A stretch of DNA of 64,000 bases, taken from NCBI GenBank assembly GCA_021292165.1, contig CM037877.1, positions 297,864,726-297,928,725 on the forward strand, read 5' to 3'. Positions 12,701 to 22,432 of the stretch are shown here, in pieces (positions within the stretch are counted from its first letter, which is position 1; each line of letters starts with the position of its first letter). The DNA is from Shinisaurus crocodilurus. Lineage: Eukaryota; Chordata; Lepidosauria; Squamata; Shinisauridae. Both the position numbers and the translations under genes were made by a program. The notes beneath the pieces are model-generated. The model was not told the DNA's origin. It worked only from the letters and a program-made list of their open reading frames with translations, and made no database searches.

Positions 12701-15700
12701 ACACAGGCCTCCAATATTGGAGGCGATATATAGCCATCGTAACCAGCAGCCACTGAGAGCCATGCTACGTTGGCTTTTTGAACGGGATATTGTGTGTGCG
12801 CATTTAAAGAGGAAGATGTGGGCAGGGATCTAGTCTGCACCCCTCTCTGCGTTAGCCCATTACAGAGTCCAAGACTCTTTCCCTTCCACTCGCCATGACC
12901 CACTCGTATCCTGTTTTTGGCCTACAACTCCCAGCATGCCCCAGCCAGCTACGCTGGCTGGAGCATGCTGGGAGTTGTATTTATTTATTTATTTATTTCT
13001 TATATTTATTAATCGCCCATCTGGCCGGTCACCCGGCCACCCTGGGCGATGTACAATTAAAATACAATAAAACAATACAATAAAATATAATAATAATTAA
13101 AACAATATAAAAAGTTCTTTTAAAAACCTAACCCACCCCATATTCCCGCCTGAACAGCCATGTTTTTAATGCACGGCGGAAGCTCATCACGGAGGGGGCA
13201 TGGCGAAGGTCACTAGGGAGGGAGTTCCATAATGTGGGGGCCGCCACAGAGAAGGCCCTCTTCCTAGTCCCCACCAGCCTGGCTGCTCTGGCTGATGGGA
13301 TAAGGAGAAGGCCGTCCGTGGCAGACCTTGTTGAGCGGCCTACTTGATGTTGCTGGAGGCGCTCCTTGAGATAAGCTGGGCCAGAGCCGCGTAGGGTTTT
13401 AAAGGTCAAAACCAACACCTTGAATTCGGCTCGGCAAGCAACTGGTAGCCAGTGCAACTCATGTAGGCCAAAAACATCTGGGGAGCCAAGGTTGGAGAAC
13501 ACTGTTCTAGGGAATATAAAGAAAAGTGTATCAGAGAGCCAAGGCGGGGCAGGGCAGGGCAGGGAGTCGGGAGGAAGGCAGGCGAGCACTCACGGATCCA
13601 AGTCAAAATAGAGCCTTTGGTTGGTGGCCACTGTTCTGCGCACGGAGAAGAGCACCTCGCCCGGCTGCCGAAGGTCCCAGCAGAGGATCTCTGTGTCCTG
13701 GGAGGGAGAAGCGACAGCATCACAGGCGGGCTCCAGCAGACGTGAAGGAGGTGGGGGTCGTGTACCCCCACCCATCCCTAGCCCCACCTCAGTGAAAGAA
13801 GCGTGAAGGCCACGCTTGCCGGGTCGAGGGGGAAGCGGAGGCAAGGCAGGCGGATGGGGACACGGACACACACACCCCACTGCGCTGGCCAAATGCCAGC
13901 ACGTCTGTGCTCCTCCCACGACAAGGCCTTACTTACCTTGCGGCCACCGGTGAAGAGGCGGAAGCCATCCGGGGAGAAGAGCGCGTGGGTGACACCGCCC
14001 CGGTGCCCGTGCAGCATGGCCAGGGGGTCGCCCTCGGCCCGGGAGTACAGGCCCACTGTCTTCGAGTAGGAAGTGCAGGCGTAGAGTGGCTGCGTCGGGC
14101 TGAAGGCGATACAGGAAATGATGCCGCTCTGCCCTTGCTTCTTCACTGGGGAGAGGGGAGGCAGGGTTGGCACCACTGGGGGTTCTCCCATTAGATCAGC
14201 TGCGTGAAGACACGGGGCCTTTTCCCGCAACCACGTGGTTGACAGCTGGTCGGCCACTGTGCGAACAGAATGCTGGACCAGAAAGACCTTTGGTCCAATT
14301 CAGCATGGCTCTTCTGGGGTTCTTATGCCCGACTGTTATGAATGACCTTCCGGAAAAGGCACCTCAATAAACACCCCTTTTGGTTCCCCAACGCAATGCC
14401 AAGTTTTGAAGACCACCTTCTCCCGTATGAGCCTGCCTGGTTCTTAAGTTCTCCTGGAGAGGCCTTCTTTCGAGATTGCTGGCTTCAGAGGCAGGTTTGA
14501 TGGTGACCCAAGGCAGGGTCTCTTCAGTGGCCCTCTCTTGGGTCACCATCAAACCTGCCTCTGAATTTCCCGACTGTTAGAGCAATGTGCCAATGGAACC
14601 AACTACCTAGGGAGGTCATGGGTTCTCTCACTCTGGAGGCATTCAAGGTGCAGCTGGACAGCCATCTGTCGGGGATGCTTTGACTTGGATTCCCGCATTG
14701 AGCAGGGGGTGGGACTCGATGGCCTTGTAGGCCCCTTCCAACTGTACTAGTCTATGATTCGATGTGACTGCTCACAGGCTGTGGAACTCTCGCCCAAGGG
14801 AGGCTGGGTTCACTCCCTTTCTGCTATCCTTCTGAACGCAGGCAAAGACCACTTTAGTCAAGAAGGTCTTTGGCCTGTAAGTGGGTCTGCTGGGTTGGGT
14901 GTTTTTTTTAATATATTTCCTGTAATTGTTATGCTTTCCCAGGGGGCCTTCTGGGAACCCCTTCAGACACCGCACACTGTGCTGCCTGTTTTGCTCCCCG
15001 CCCAATCAAGTTGCACCAACAGAAACCTCGGCTGCAAAGGGCCCAAAGAGGGAGCTGGAACCCTGAAACTCAACCGAGGCCAGCTCACCAAAGGTGGGCC
15101 TGCTCTCACACATCCGGCCAGGCCGTGACGTCTCGAACACTCTCACAGTCTTGTCAAAGCCGCAGAAAAGCTGGGAGCCGTCTGGGGTGAAGCACAGCGA
15201 GTGAGCAGCGGTCAGCTCATCCTGGAGGACGATAGAAGGGTCAGCAGAAAGCAACCCCGTGGGGAACGGCTCATAGGAGAGAAAAATGCAGGTAACCGGC
15301 AAGCTTTGCTTCCGGAGGGAGAACAGCATCAACCTGGCGAAGCTGGTTACCCCCGACACATGTACTCACGAGGTGGTTGTAGGGACGGAAGGTGGCCCGC
15401 AGGTCTCCACAGAAAGCATCCCATACGTGGATGGGGTTGTCGCGGCTGCTGCTGGCAATGCTGCAAGGGGAGAGAGCAGGAGGGAAGGAAATGAGGAGCA
15501 GCCGGGGCCTGGATGAGTCATAGAATCATAGAAAAGTAGAGTTGGAAGGGGCCTACCAGGCCATCGAGTCCAACCCCCTGCCCAATGCAGGAATCCAGGT
15601 CAAAGCATCCCTGACAGATGGCCGTCCAGCTGCACCTTGACTGCCTCCAGAGTGGGAGAGCAGGAAGTCCAGGAAGGGCTGCAGAAGGGGCAGGTGGGCA

Positions 15701-17126
15701 CACAAGGGCGAGCAGCTCACCCTCTCCCTGCACCCAAGCCAGGGCGCCGTGTGTTCCACAGACCGCGTTGTGCAAGCACTGATCACGTCACCAGGCACAA
15801 AATCCGGCAGCCCCCAAAATCACTGCTTCTACATTTTCGTGAAAGCAAGCTTCTAGCTCTCCAGGCTGAGAAGACCCAGCCTTGAAGGCACATGGGCAAT
15901 GCATCCTCAACGTACCAGGAATGCCTGAGTGGGCACTTATTCATAGATTCATAGATCATAGAGTTGGAAGGGGCCTACAAGGCCATCGAGTCCAACCCCC
16001 TGCTCAATGCAGGAAACTAGAGGAGGGGTCTCCCATCCAAGTTATAGCCAGGCCTGACCCTGCTTAGCTTTCCACACTCAGGCAAGCTGAGCCAGCGTGA
16101 GCCACAGGCCTGTATATGGTCAAGTGGTCGAGGTGTTGGCACCCTGCACAGCGCTGAGAAAATCTCTATCACCAGCAGACCAGGAACGATGCAGAATGAA
16201 TATGCACTTTTTCTCAAGCACATCATTTTCATGGGCTGTAGAATTAAACTTCCTTAGCACAGGATTATTATTTTTTTCTGCAGAGTATAGAAAACCTGAC
16301 CCCAACCCCGATCATCCATAATATTCAGTCCGCCCTCCATTTAGGGTCCTGGACTATGTAGCAAATCCTGTGACCTTGAGCCAGCTGGGTTTCTGCCGTC
16401 CTGCTGGGCCTAGAACTTCACTCACTAGGGCGCTGCCAAATGTTCAGCTAACGACTTCTCCCAAAGGCTACTCGAAGCTGGGACCCGCTTCTGCTACGGT
16501 TTAGCGTCCTTTCTTAATCCCATGCAGCTGGGGGGGGGGGGGGGGGAGGCAGGAAAGTGGGGGGAGAGAGATGGATTTACAAACAAGTCTGTGGGTCGGA
16601 AGAATTCATCAGTGGGAACCAGCAGTAATCGTAGATGGTGTCTCCTTCCGCCATGCGTAGCACGGGGCCCTGCGGAGGGAGAGAGAAGAGGCTGATGTGC
16701 TCGGAGTGGAGATCACTTCTGGGGTTGCCTTCACAAGAGCAGGGCTGGGCACTCCTGCTTGGGTTATTTGGGAGGGCATGCCTTGCTTCTTTTCTGCTCA
16801 CCACCACCCCTGCCATACAGGAGTACGCTCCTTGCAGAGGACAACTTGAATTTGGTGAAGTCATGCAAGTCCATCCCAGAATCCTCCTCTGCAGTCAAGA
16901 CAGGAAGTAGTCCTTCCCTCCACGGTGGACCACGAGCATATTGGGAAGACTTGCAGAGGGGCCTTTTTTTGGTAACATACACATGGATCAAGAGTTGGGG
17001 TATGTACTCCTCTTTAAAGGACAGCCCATGCTACTCTTCCTGCCTAACCACCCTCTTGGGTCAATTCACGCCCAGCCCTCCTTAAAAAGCCAACATGTGC
17101 AGTCAGGTCCCCTTCCAAGTACTGGA

Positions 17127-17159
<33 letters not shown>

Positions 17160-17649
17160 GCCACTAACACCTGCACCAGTCACCTTTTTGCAGAGGCTGG
17201 TACAGGCAGTGCAGAAATATTAGATAGTTTCCTGTGGTTGCGGTTAAGCAATAGCAAAGATCTTAATATGTTCTATACATTAAAAACACACACACTCCAA
17301 TTAATTGGCATTGCAGCGGCGGCAGCGAAAAGGGCTTTATTCCATGCTCCGCTTCACTTAGCGAGCCTCATGCATATCGACCCTCAGCATAAGGGCTTAA
17401 GTGCATTGAGGATTTGTAAAACTGAAAGTAACTGTTTGCATCGGAGTGACTTCGGCCTACAGCGCCAGAGAGAGCGCTGCCTCTTGCCCTCTTTCTCCCT
17501 CCACGCACACAGCCCAGTCTCCCCTCTCTGTACCATTTCAGCCATCGTGCCCCACTCCTCGGTGTACAGCTCTGCAGGAAGGTTGTAAATGCGCAGGGTG
17601 TTGTCAGCACTATTGGTGAGCAGGCAAGTCCCGTCGGGCGCCCTGGAGA

Positions 17650-17682
<33 letters not shown>

Positions 17683-19093
17683 GTGTGGCGTAAACACTCT
17701 GAATGCCCACCAACTGAAGAGGGGGGACGACTTGCTGCCTGGCCCAACTCATTGGGCAACCCATGCTCCCCTCCCACAGCAGAGGAGAAGCAAACGAGGT
17801 GGCTAGATAATCATTCTGCCAACCAGGCAAGGCGCGTTGTACAGCAACAGGGAAAGGGAACACAGAGCTACCCAAAGATTTTTACGCTATCACCGCCTGG
17901 CCCTGCTCTGGCCCCTCCAGACCAAACCAGTCCCGCCCTGAATCCCCTCATCCTGTTTTCGAGGCCTGGCTCTTCCCTTTAAGGCTTCCGACCTTTCTGC
18001 ACCCATCCTGCCTGCCCAGGTGCCTCACATGCCCGCCTCCGTGCTTGGCAGAGCCATCAAGCCTCTTCCTCGAAGCCTCTCAAGACCTGCTGCCTTTGCA
18101 GAGCCATTCCCTGAGCCAATCCTTGCCATCACCCCGCCACCCAACTCATCCCCCCCCCCTCTCCCCACCGTCCGTCCAACTCTGTGATGCAAGGTAGGCG
18201 TCCTGGTTCTCAAACGCCATCCTCATCGGTTTCCACCCTTGCTGCAGGCAATACTAGGTTTAGGAGCTTCGCCTTTGCTTGTGACCAAGGCCCAGAGCAA
18301 TGAGGAATGTTTTTCCCCCTCCCAAGGGCCAGGCAACCAGACAAAACTAACAAGACGGCTTTCTGGCCACTCACCATTTGCAGCCCTTGAGGAAGTTCTC
18401 CGGAACGTGACTGTACTCTGCCCAGGAGCCGGTCAGAAGCTTGGGGGGCTGCAAGAAGTCATATGTTGGAAAGCTAGAAGGGAAAGGTGAGTCATGTCTG
18501 GAGTGTTCAGGAGAAGTAAACTGCCACCCACCTCCCACCCTAATCTTGGAACACCCCATTCCCCTTCCAGGCTGCAGCCAAACACCGTGATGAACACTAC
18601 ACCTGGGAAAGGAGTTATCCCTGCTCAGAAGCACAGGGGCCCAGTCCTCTCGCACACCCAGGAAGAGAAAGGAGAGCTCTTGGCTCCCAGTTCTTCCCTC
18701 CGCCAGAACGGGGCAAAAGATCCTCTGCCCAAGCTGATCTGGAGTTCCATCCAGCAGGGTGCAAGACAACAACATCCATACTCACTAATATTCTCCTCCT
18801 TCTGTCAACATTTCCCCTCCGTCATCCACTTCTTCCTTCTTTCCTTCCTCCAGTCCTTCCTCGAAAAGCTGCATTGCATCTCCTAAGCTGGGCTCTTCTC
18901 CCAAGCTGGGCTCTTCTCCCAAGAGTTCCGGTCCAGAAACTGTCTCACCGGCAGTCTCTTCATTTTCTTGACTCCCATTTAGCCTCGGCACCTTAGCAGC
19001 AGGTCCAGAAACCCCTGCTGCTTCCACGTCGCTCTCGGCTGGCTGCTCCAGTTTCAGAACAACCTGACCATCGTGGGGCGGCTCAGCCTCCAT
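9557..19093 (-). CDS. WRAP53: WRAP53, telomerase Cajal body protein 1 (WD40 repeat protein)
   Basis: WRAP53/TCAB1 is the WD40 protein that binds the CAB box of scaRNAs and telomerase RNA and brings them to Cajal bodies. Ten coding exons, in transcription order: 19093-18786, 18473-18375, 17642-17534, 16669-16581, 15460-15370, 15221-15089, 14145-13937, 13697-13594, 10713-10570 and 9749-9557. All have GT/AG borders and phases match at every junction, giving 1479 nt (492 aa plus stop; human about 548 aa). Conserved stretches include [94 protein letters not shown] and [16 protein letters not shown]. The acidic N-terminal region (residues 1-100) is poorly conserved. The first ATG is at 19093; an in-frame TTG lies seven codons upstream. 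The C-terminal tail is short but keeps LQLWWC. Intron 8 is the longest (about 2.9 kb) and holds L2 and SINE insertions. Confidence 0.95.
10208..10330. mobile_element. Fold-back hAT element (CAGCCTTCCCCAACC family)
   Basis: The left arm AGCCTTCCCCAGCCTGGCGC faces a right arm with GGTGTAGTCCAACACAACC. It lies in the intron before the WRAP53 terminal exon. Confidence 0.6.
10570..10713 (-). CDS. WRAP53: WRAP53 coding exon 9
   Basis: This 144-bp exon encodes [19 protein letters not shown] through DCVNGI. The donor is GTACTG and it ends in phase 2. Confidence 0.92.
10845..11530 (-). mobile_element. L2-type LINE 3' part (variant A)
   Basis: The minus strand encodes [17 protein letters not shown] and [16 protein letters not shown], the C-terminal signature of L2-clade reverse transcriptase. 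It ends in an (AAT)n tail at 10850-10866. It lies in WRAP53 intron 8. Confidence 0.85.
11605..12600 (+). mobile_element. CR1/L3-like LINE 3' part interrupted by a SINE
   Basis: The pieces 11605-11762 and 12018-12600 read continuously across a SINE at 11765-12017. The reading through the join resembles the [20 protein letters not shown] segment of CR1-like C-termini. The 3' end has GGACCCTGGGCCTGATCCGG and TTAACATTCTTATG. Confidence 0.65.
11765..12017 (+). mobile_element. tRNA-derived SINE (Sauria/Squam type)
   Basis: The full head-core-tail arrangement is present: GTGGCGTAGTGG, GGTTCAAATCCCCGC, CACTGGGTGACTTTGGGCCA, then (GAG)n and an AATAAATAAA tail. It is inserted in the CR1-like element. 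Confidence 0.88.
12600..12725 (-). mobile_element. Inverted copy of the CR1/L3-like 3' segment
   Basis: The minus strand matches 12405-12490 (TGCTACCTCCAGG...TTGCTGGGGA...GGAGGGTGC). The two copies are tail to tail. Confidence 0.55.
12909..13510. mobile_element. hAT fold-back (CAGTGTTCTCCAACC family) split by an L2
   Basis: Bases 12909-12978 are the left and central part of the palindrome (GGCCTACAACTCCCAGCATG and its inverse). Bases 13463-13510 are the missing right end (GGCCAAAAACATCTGGGG...GAGAACACTG). An L2 3' piece (12979-13462) lies between them. Confidence 0.75.
12979..13462 (-). mobile_element. L2-type LINE 3' part (variant B)
   Basis: The minus strand encodes [20 protein letters not shown] and [20 protein letters not shown], then a long AT-rich tail with (TTTA)n. 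It is near-identical to the 3' end of the copy at 26650-28075. Confidence 0.9.
13594..13697 (-). CDS. WRAP53: WRAP53 coding exon 8
   Basis: This 104-bp exon encodes [11 protein letters not shown] through NQRLYFDLD. The donor is GTGAGT and the Pro codon is split 2/1. Confidence 0.94.
13937..14145 (-). CDS. WRAP53: WRAP53 coding exon 7
   Basis: This 209-bp exon, the longest of the WD region, encodes [16 protein letters not shown] through FTGGRK. The acceptor is tctccccag and the donor GTAAGT. Confidence 0.94.
14195..14340 (+). mobile_element. CR1/L3-like LINE 3' fragment
   Basis: GGCCACTGTGCGAACAGAAT and GGTCCAATTCAGCATGGC match the 3' end of the element at 12500-12600 and of 33640-33735. Confidence 0.5.
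14484..14565. repeat. Perfect 29-bp inverted repeat with 24-nt loop
   Basis: Arms 14484-14512 and 14537-14565 are exact reverse complements. The element lies in the WRAP53 intron between coding exons 6 and 7 and abuts a CR1 fragment. It matches none of the fold-back families seen elsewhere in the window. Confidence 0.9.
14573..14765 (+). mobile_element. CR1 LINE 3' fragment
   Basis: ACTGTTAGAGCAATGTGCCA through GGACTCGATGGCCTTGTAGG, ending in a TCTATGATTC octamer. Confidence 0.8.
15089..15221 (-). CDS. WRAP53: WRAP53 coding exon 6
   Basis: This 133-bp exon encodes [19 protein letters not shown] and [16 protein letters not shown]. The donor is GTGAGC and it ends in phase 1. Confidence 0.94.
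15370..15460 (-). CDS. WRAP53: WRAP53 coding exon 5
   Basis: This 91-bp exon encodes [16 protein letters not shown] and runs to YNHL. The donor is GTGAGT and the acceptor is ccttgcag. Confidence 0.93.
15518..15660 (-). mobile_element. CR1 LINE 3' fragment
   Basis: The reverse complement of the CR1 3' UTR (TCATAGAATCATAGAAAAGT, then CCATCGAGTCCAACCCCCTG). It lies in the intron between WRAP53 coding exons 4 and 5. Confidence 0.8.
15940..16116 (-). mobile_element. 5S rRNA-derived SINE with CR1-type tail
   Basis: On the minus strand a 5S rRNA-like head (AAAGCTAAGCAGGGTCAGGC, then ACTTGGATGGGAGACC) joins a CR1-like 3' end (TGGACTCGATGGCCTTGTAG) ending in ATAGATTCATAGA-type repeats. Confidence 0.85.
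16581..16669 (-). CDS. WRAP53: WRAP53 coding exon 4
   Basis: This 89-bp exon encodes [17 protein letters not shown] and ends with two bases of a Phe codon. The donor is GTAAAT. Confidence 0.93.
17129..17157. repeat. (CA)n microsatellite
   Basis: A pure CA run in a WRAP53 intron. Confidence 0.95.
17534..17642 (-). CDS. WRAP53: WRAP53 coding exon 3
   Basis: This 109-bp exon encodes the first WD repeat ([19 protein letters not shown]). The acceptor follows a (CT)n pyrimidine tract made by the GA microsatellite at 17645-17682. The donor is GTACAG after AEM. Confidence 0.93.
17645..17682. repeat. (GA)n microsatellite at a splice acceptor
   Basis: On the transcribed strand this is a (CT)n run immediately before the acceptor of WRAP53 coding exon 3, so it doubles as its polypyrimidine tract. 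Confidence 0.9.
18375..18473 (-). CDS. WRAP53: WRAP53 coding exon 2
   Basis: This 99-bp exon has acceptor ttctag and donor GTGAGT. It encodes the entry to the beta-propeller, ending ENFLKGCKW, and the last codon is split 2/1 with the next exon. Confidence 0.93.
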
Positions 19094-19117
19094 CACACAC
19101 GCCTCAGAGGCCAATTT
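18786..19117 (-). CDS. WRAP53: WRAP53 coding exon 1 (acidic N-terminus)
   Basis: The ATG is at 19093-19091 and the donor GTGAGT lies at 18785-18780. A cctcttag acceptor at 19118 would give a 24-nt 5' UTR. The exon encodes an acidic, Glu/Gly-rich tail with a duplicated LGEEPS segment. It ends with two bases of a Tyr codon that the next exon completes. Confidence 0.85.
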
Positions 19118-19363
19118 CTAAGAGGCGCTGCTAGGATAGTGTTTATACAAGCTTTTGTCCTGGTTCCAGCCAGACTTCCAGATACCGCTTGAGTGGACCA
19201 CAGGCTCAGGTGCTTTATTCATCCCAGCGTAAGAATGGGGTGGGTGGGTGGGTGCCGAGAGGGAGCGAGGTTTCTGCAGGCTAAAGGACACATTAACGAA
19301 GCAAAACACCCCCAAACTGAGCTCAGCTATTCCGGCTATTATCAGGGCTACATGTATTCTACA

Positions 19364-19545
19364 CATACAGGCCTGTGGCTCACGCTGGCTCAGCTTGTCT
19401 GAGTGTGGAAAGCTAAGCAGGGTCAAGCCTGGTTGTTACTTGGATGGGAGATCCCTTCCTCTAGTTTCCTGCATTGAGCAGGGGGTTGGACTCGATAGCC
19501 TTGTAGGCTCCTTCCAACTCTATGATCTATGAAATCTATGAAACC
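19364..19545 (+). mobile_element. 5S rRNA-derived SINE with CR1-type tail
   Basis: Head GCCTGTGGCTCACGCTGGCT, 5S-like internal control region (AGCTAAGCAGGGTC, ACTTGGATGGGAGA), then a CR1-type tail and (ATCTATGAA)n. Confidence 0.88.
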
Positions 19546-19939
19546 ATGGAATTCAGTAGCCTGACCATTTTAGCTTTTATTTAACAAAACAAGAACAAGT
19601 AAAAAAAAAACCCACACAAGTTGCTAGCCCCTATGATAGGGGAGCGTTAAGTAGAATTTCCAATAGTGCAGTCCTCAAGCGCTCTACCAGGCCTTTTTAC
19701 TCACTCCATGACTAACAGAAACACAAGCACATATGAGGAGGAATGAATCTGGGGTGGGGATATGGAAAGGTTGTGAATAAACATTTCAGTACTGAGGAAA
19801 ATACAATATTGGCGGCAATGCAGAGGGCAGCGGGAGAAGCAAGAGGGCATGGAATAACCCATTTCCTTTCCTTGGCCAGGAAAAAAGAGTCTGGAGACCG
19901 GGGAAGGGCTGTTGCTTAGTGGTGGAGCTCCTTCTTTGC

Positions 19940-20740
19940 CTACAGAAGGGCCCAGGTTCAATAGACCTTGGCTTCATCTTTGACTCCTCTCTTTCTCCTC
20001 TGTTCCCTATATTCAGCCTGATCCCAAGTTGTGTCGCTGCTCCCTTTACAGCACTGCAAAAAACACAGCCTTTCCTCTCTGTCCCCTCAGCAAGAACTCT
20101 GGTCCGTGCCCTGCTCATCTCCCACCTAGAATAATGCAATCTTCTCCTTTCTGGCCTTCTGTTGTCTAAGCCTTTGTACCCCCTGATCTATCCAACACTC
20201 TGCTGTCCAAATCATTCACCTTTCTCGTCACTCTGTCCATGTGACCCCCTCCCCTTAAGTCCCTACACTGGATTCCTTTCCGCTCCTGGGTCTGGCACAA
20301 GCTCCTTGACCTTACCCTCAAAGCCCTCCATGGCCTCCCCCCCACCCTCCGCTTATCTCTCTGCTCTTAGATCCTGATACATCCCTGTTGATCTTCCCTC
20401 CTTCATCTTCTCCACCTCAAGGTCTCCTCCTCCCTTAAAAGACTTTGCTTCTTTTCTGCACCTTCTTATACCTGGAATTGCCTTCCAAAATATCTGCATG
20501 ATGCCACCTCCTTCACTTCCTTCAAACCCCTCCTCAAAACCCACCTTTTCTGTGAAGCCCTTGGCCCAAACTCCCTCCCTCCCATGCCCTACCATAACTC
20601 AGTCTAAGCACGTGCAAATGAAACCACCGCATGTTGCTTCCCCGTTTACCCCAGCCTCCACTGCCCGCCCACCCCCCACTATATCGAATTTTAGATTGTA
20701 AGCTCTTTGGGGCAGAGCCCTGTCTTCTCATACTCTCTAA
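19940..20740 (+). mobile_element. Old L2 LINE 3' part
   Basis: A pyrimidine-rich decayed coding region ends in TTTTAGATTGTAAGCTCTTT and GGGGCAGAGCCCTGTCTTC, the diagnostic 3' end of L2. Confidence 0.75.
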
Positions 20741-20742
20741 TG

Positions 20743-20864
20743 CAGCCTTCCCCAACCGGGTGCCCTCCAGCTGTATTGGACACCATATCCAAGAATCCCC
20801 CAGCCAGGAAGTTATGGGAGTTGTAGTCCTATACAACAGGAAGGTACCAGATTGGGGAAGGCTG
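20743..20864. mobile_element. Fold-back hAT element with exact 8-bp target duplication
   Basis: The ends are CAGCCTTCCCCAACC and its inverse. CTCTAATG flanks both sides (20735-20742 and 20865-20872). This copy fixes the boundaries of the commonest fold-back family in the window. Confidence 0.88.
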
Positions 20865-20891
20865 CTCTAATGCACCAAGCACAATAATGTT

Positions 20892-21172
20892 GTGTGTGGC
20901 ATAGTGGTGAGTGTGTTGGGCTGGGGCTCGGGAGATCCGGGTTCTAGTCCCCGCTCAGCCCATGAAACTCACTGGGTGACTTTGGGTCAGTCACTGACTC
21001 TCAGCCTAACCTACCTCACAGGGTTGTTGTGAGGATAAATTGTTGTGAGGATAAAATGGAGAGGAGGAGGAGGATTATGTAAGCCACCTTGGGTTCCTTG
21101 CAGGAGGAAAAGGCGGGGTATAAATATAATAAATAAATAAATAAATAAATAATTATAATAATAATATTATTA
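20892..21172 (+). mobile_element. tRNA-derived SINE (Sauria/Squam type)
   Basis: Head GTGGCATAGTGGTGAGTGTG, core and (AAAT)n tail. A short internal duplication (GAGGATAAATTGTTGTGAGG) lies at about 21030-21050. Confidence 0.88.
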
Positions 21173-21289
21173 TTAAATAAACACCCATTTGCATGCAAGG
21201 TTGTGCCTTACAAGCATAGGAAAAGGCCCATAAACTCCCGCTGCCTCCTCCAGGGAGCACCTGGCCCAGGACTCCCCATTACCTGCCAG

Positions 21290-21560
21290 GAGCGGGGCCC
21301 GCGGCTGCCTTGCCAGTCCGTCCCAAGCAGCAACTCATGGGCAGTACCTGGGGGCGGCCATGACACCGCGGGCTCCGCCCCTTTTTGTCACAGTCCCATC
21401 TCGCGAGAGTTGGCGGCGGCGGGGGGGGGAAGCGGCCCCTTTCGCGCGCTTCTTTGGCTCCACCCCACAGAGATGAGAAAAGGTTAGAGTGGCCCGCCTT
21501 GCTGGTCTGAATGGGGAACTTCCGGGTTGCCGTTGTGAAGAAGGCTCCCCTTTTGCCCCG
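21290..21560 (-). promoter_or_regulatory. CpG-rich promoter and non-coding first exon of WRAP53
   Basis: This is a GC- and CpG-dense block in an otherwise AT-richer repeat landscape. It contains a perfect TCTCGCGAGA palindrome (21398-21407), a motif typical of CpG-island promoters. On the minus strand a donor CCCCCAG|GTACTG sits at 21347/21346. An ATG at 21360-21358 lies 14 nt before the donor; spliced to exon 2 its frame stops at once, so it would be a short upstream ORF. Assignment to WRAP53 is inference from strand and distance (about 2.2 kb). Confidence 0.6.
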
Positions 21561-21705
21561 CATCCCAGAGCGAAGTGAGGGCTGCTGTGCTGAGCGAGCA
21601 GTGGCGGAACCCGGGATTTTAGCTGGGCTGCGGAGGGGCAGCCCGTGGCATTGTCCCCCTCCTGTGACACCCCTAAATAAAAGGTAGTAGCAGCAGTGAT
21701 AGAAG

Positions 21706-21790
21706 TCCCTCCTCCTCTAGTTTCCTGCATTAAGCAGGGGGTTAGACTCGATAGCCTTGTAGGCTCCTTCCAACTCTATAATCTATGAAA
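21706..21790 (+). mobile_element. 5S-SINE, tail only
   Basis: Only the CCTCCTCTAGTTTCCTGCAT to CTATAATCTATGAAA part is present; the 5S head is missing. Confidence 0.7.
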
Positions 21791-21842
21791 TCCTCCTCAT
21801 TTCATGAGAAGAATGTATTCTTTCCCAGTTTTATAGAGAGAG

Positions 21843-22432
21843 CAGTGTTCTCCAACCTTGGGTCCCCAGATGTTTTTGGCCTACAACTCCCAGCATGCCC
21901 CAGCCAGCATAGCTGGCTGGGGCATGCTGGGAGTTGTAGGCCAAAAACATCTGGGGACCCAAGGTTGGAGAACACTGGTTTAGTGGTTTCCCAGTTTTTG
22001 CACAAGTTTCCCCTCTTCCCAAAGGTTGAGATGCCTCTCCTGGTCCTTAGTTACTTAACTACTGAAATGCGTCTCCTAGGGGAGTAAGAGCTTTAAGCTT
22101 AAAACATGCTGGTATTTTGGCCCGAACCCCCTTTTGCCTTTGGCCACACCCACCACTGGAATGTAGGCCAAAAACATCTGGGGGCCCAAGGTTGGAGAAC
22201 ACTGGTTTAGTGGTTTCCCAGTTTTTGCACAGGCTTCCCCTCTTCCAAAAGGTTGAAATGCCTCTCCTGGTCCTTAGTTACTTAGCTACTGAAATGCGTC
22301 TCCTAGGGGGAGTAAGAGCATTAAGCTTAAAACATGCTGGTATTTTGGCCCGAACCCCCTTTTGCCTTTGGCCACACCCACCACTGGAATGTAGGCCAAA
22401 AACATCTGGGGACCCAAGGCTGGAGAACACTG
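21843..22432. mobile_element. hAT fold-back (CAGTGTTCTCCAACC family) with tandemly repeated right part
   Basis: A 135-bp palindrome (21843-21977) is followed by two copies, about 225 bp each (21978-22203 and 22204-22431), of a unit ending in the same right terminus. TATAGAGAGAG lies on both outer sides, so the whole array may be one insertion. Confidence 0.75.

Larger units (their letters stand above)
8521..21450 (-). other. WRAP53: WRAP53 (TCAB1) transcription unit
   Basis: This is the extent of the WRAP53 gene, from a CpG-rich first exon (donor at 21341-21346) to an AATAAA signal on the minus strand at 8542-8537. The coding part is described separately. The 5' boundary is inferred from promoter composition and a good splice donor; the 3' boundary is inferred from the polyadenylation signal about 1 kb past the stop codon. 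Introns contain CR1, L2, Sauria-type SINE and 5S-SINE insertions. Confidence 0.75.

Noticed and set aside
15940..16116. Possible functional 5S rRNA gene
   Set aside because: The 5S-like part is diverged, lacks the 3' third of 5S rRNA and is joined to a CR1-type tail, so it is a SINE.
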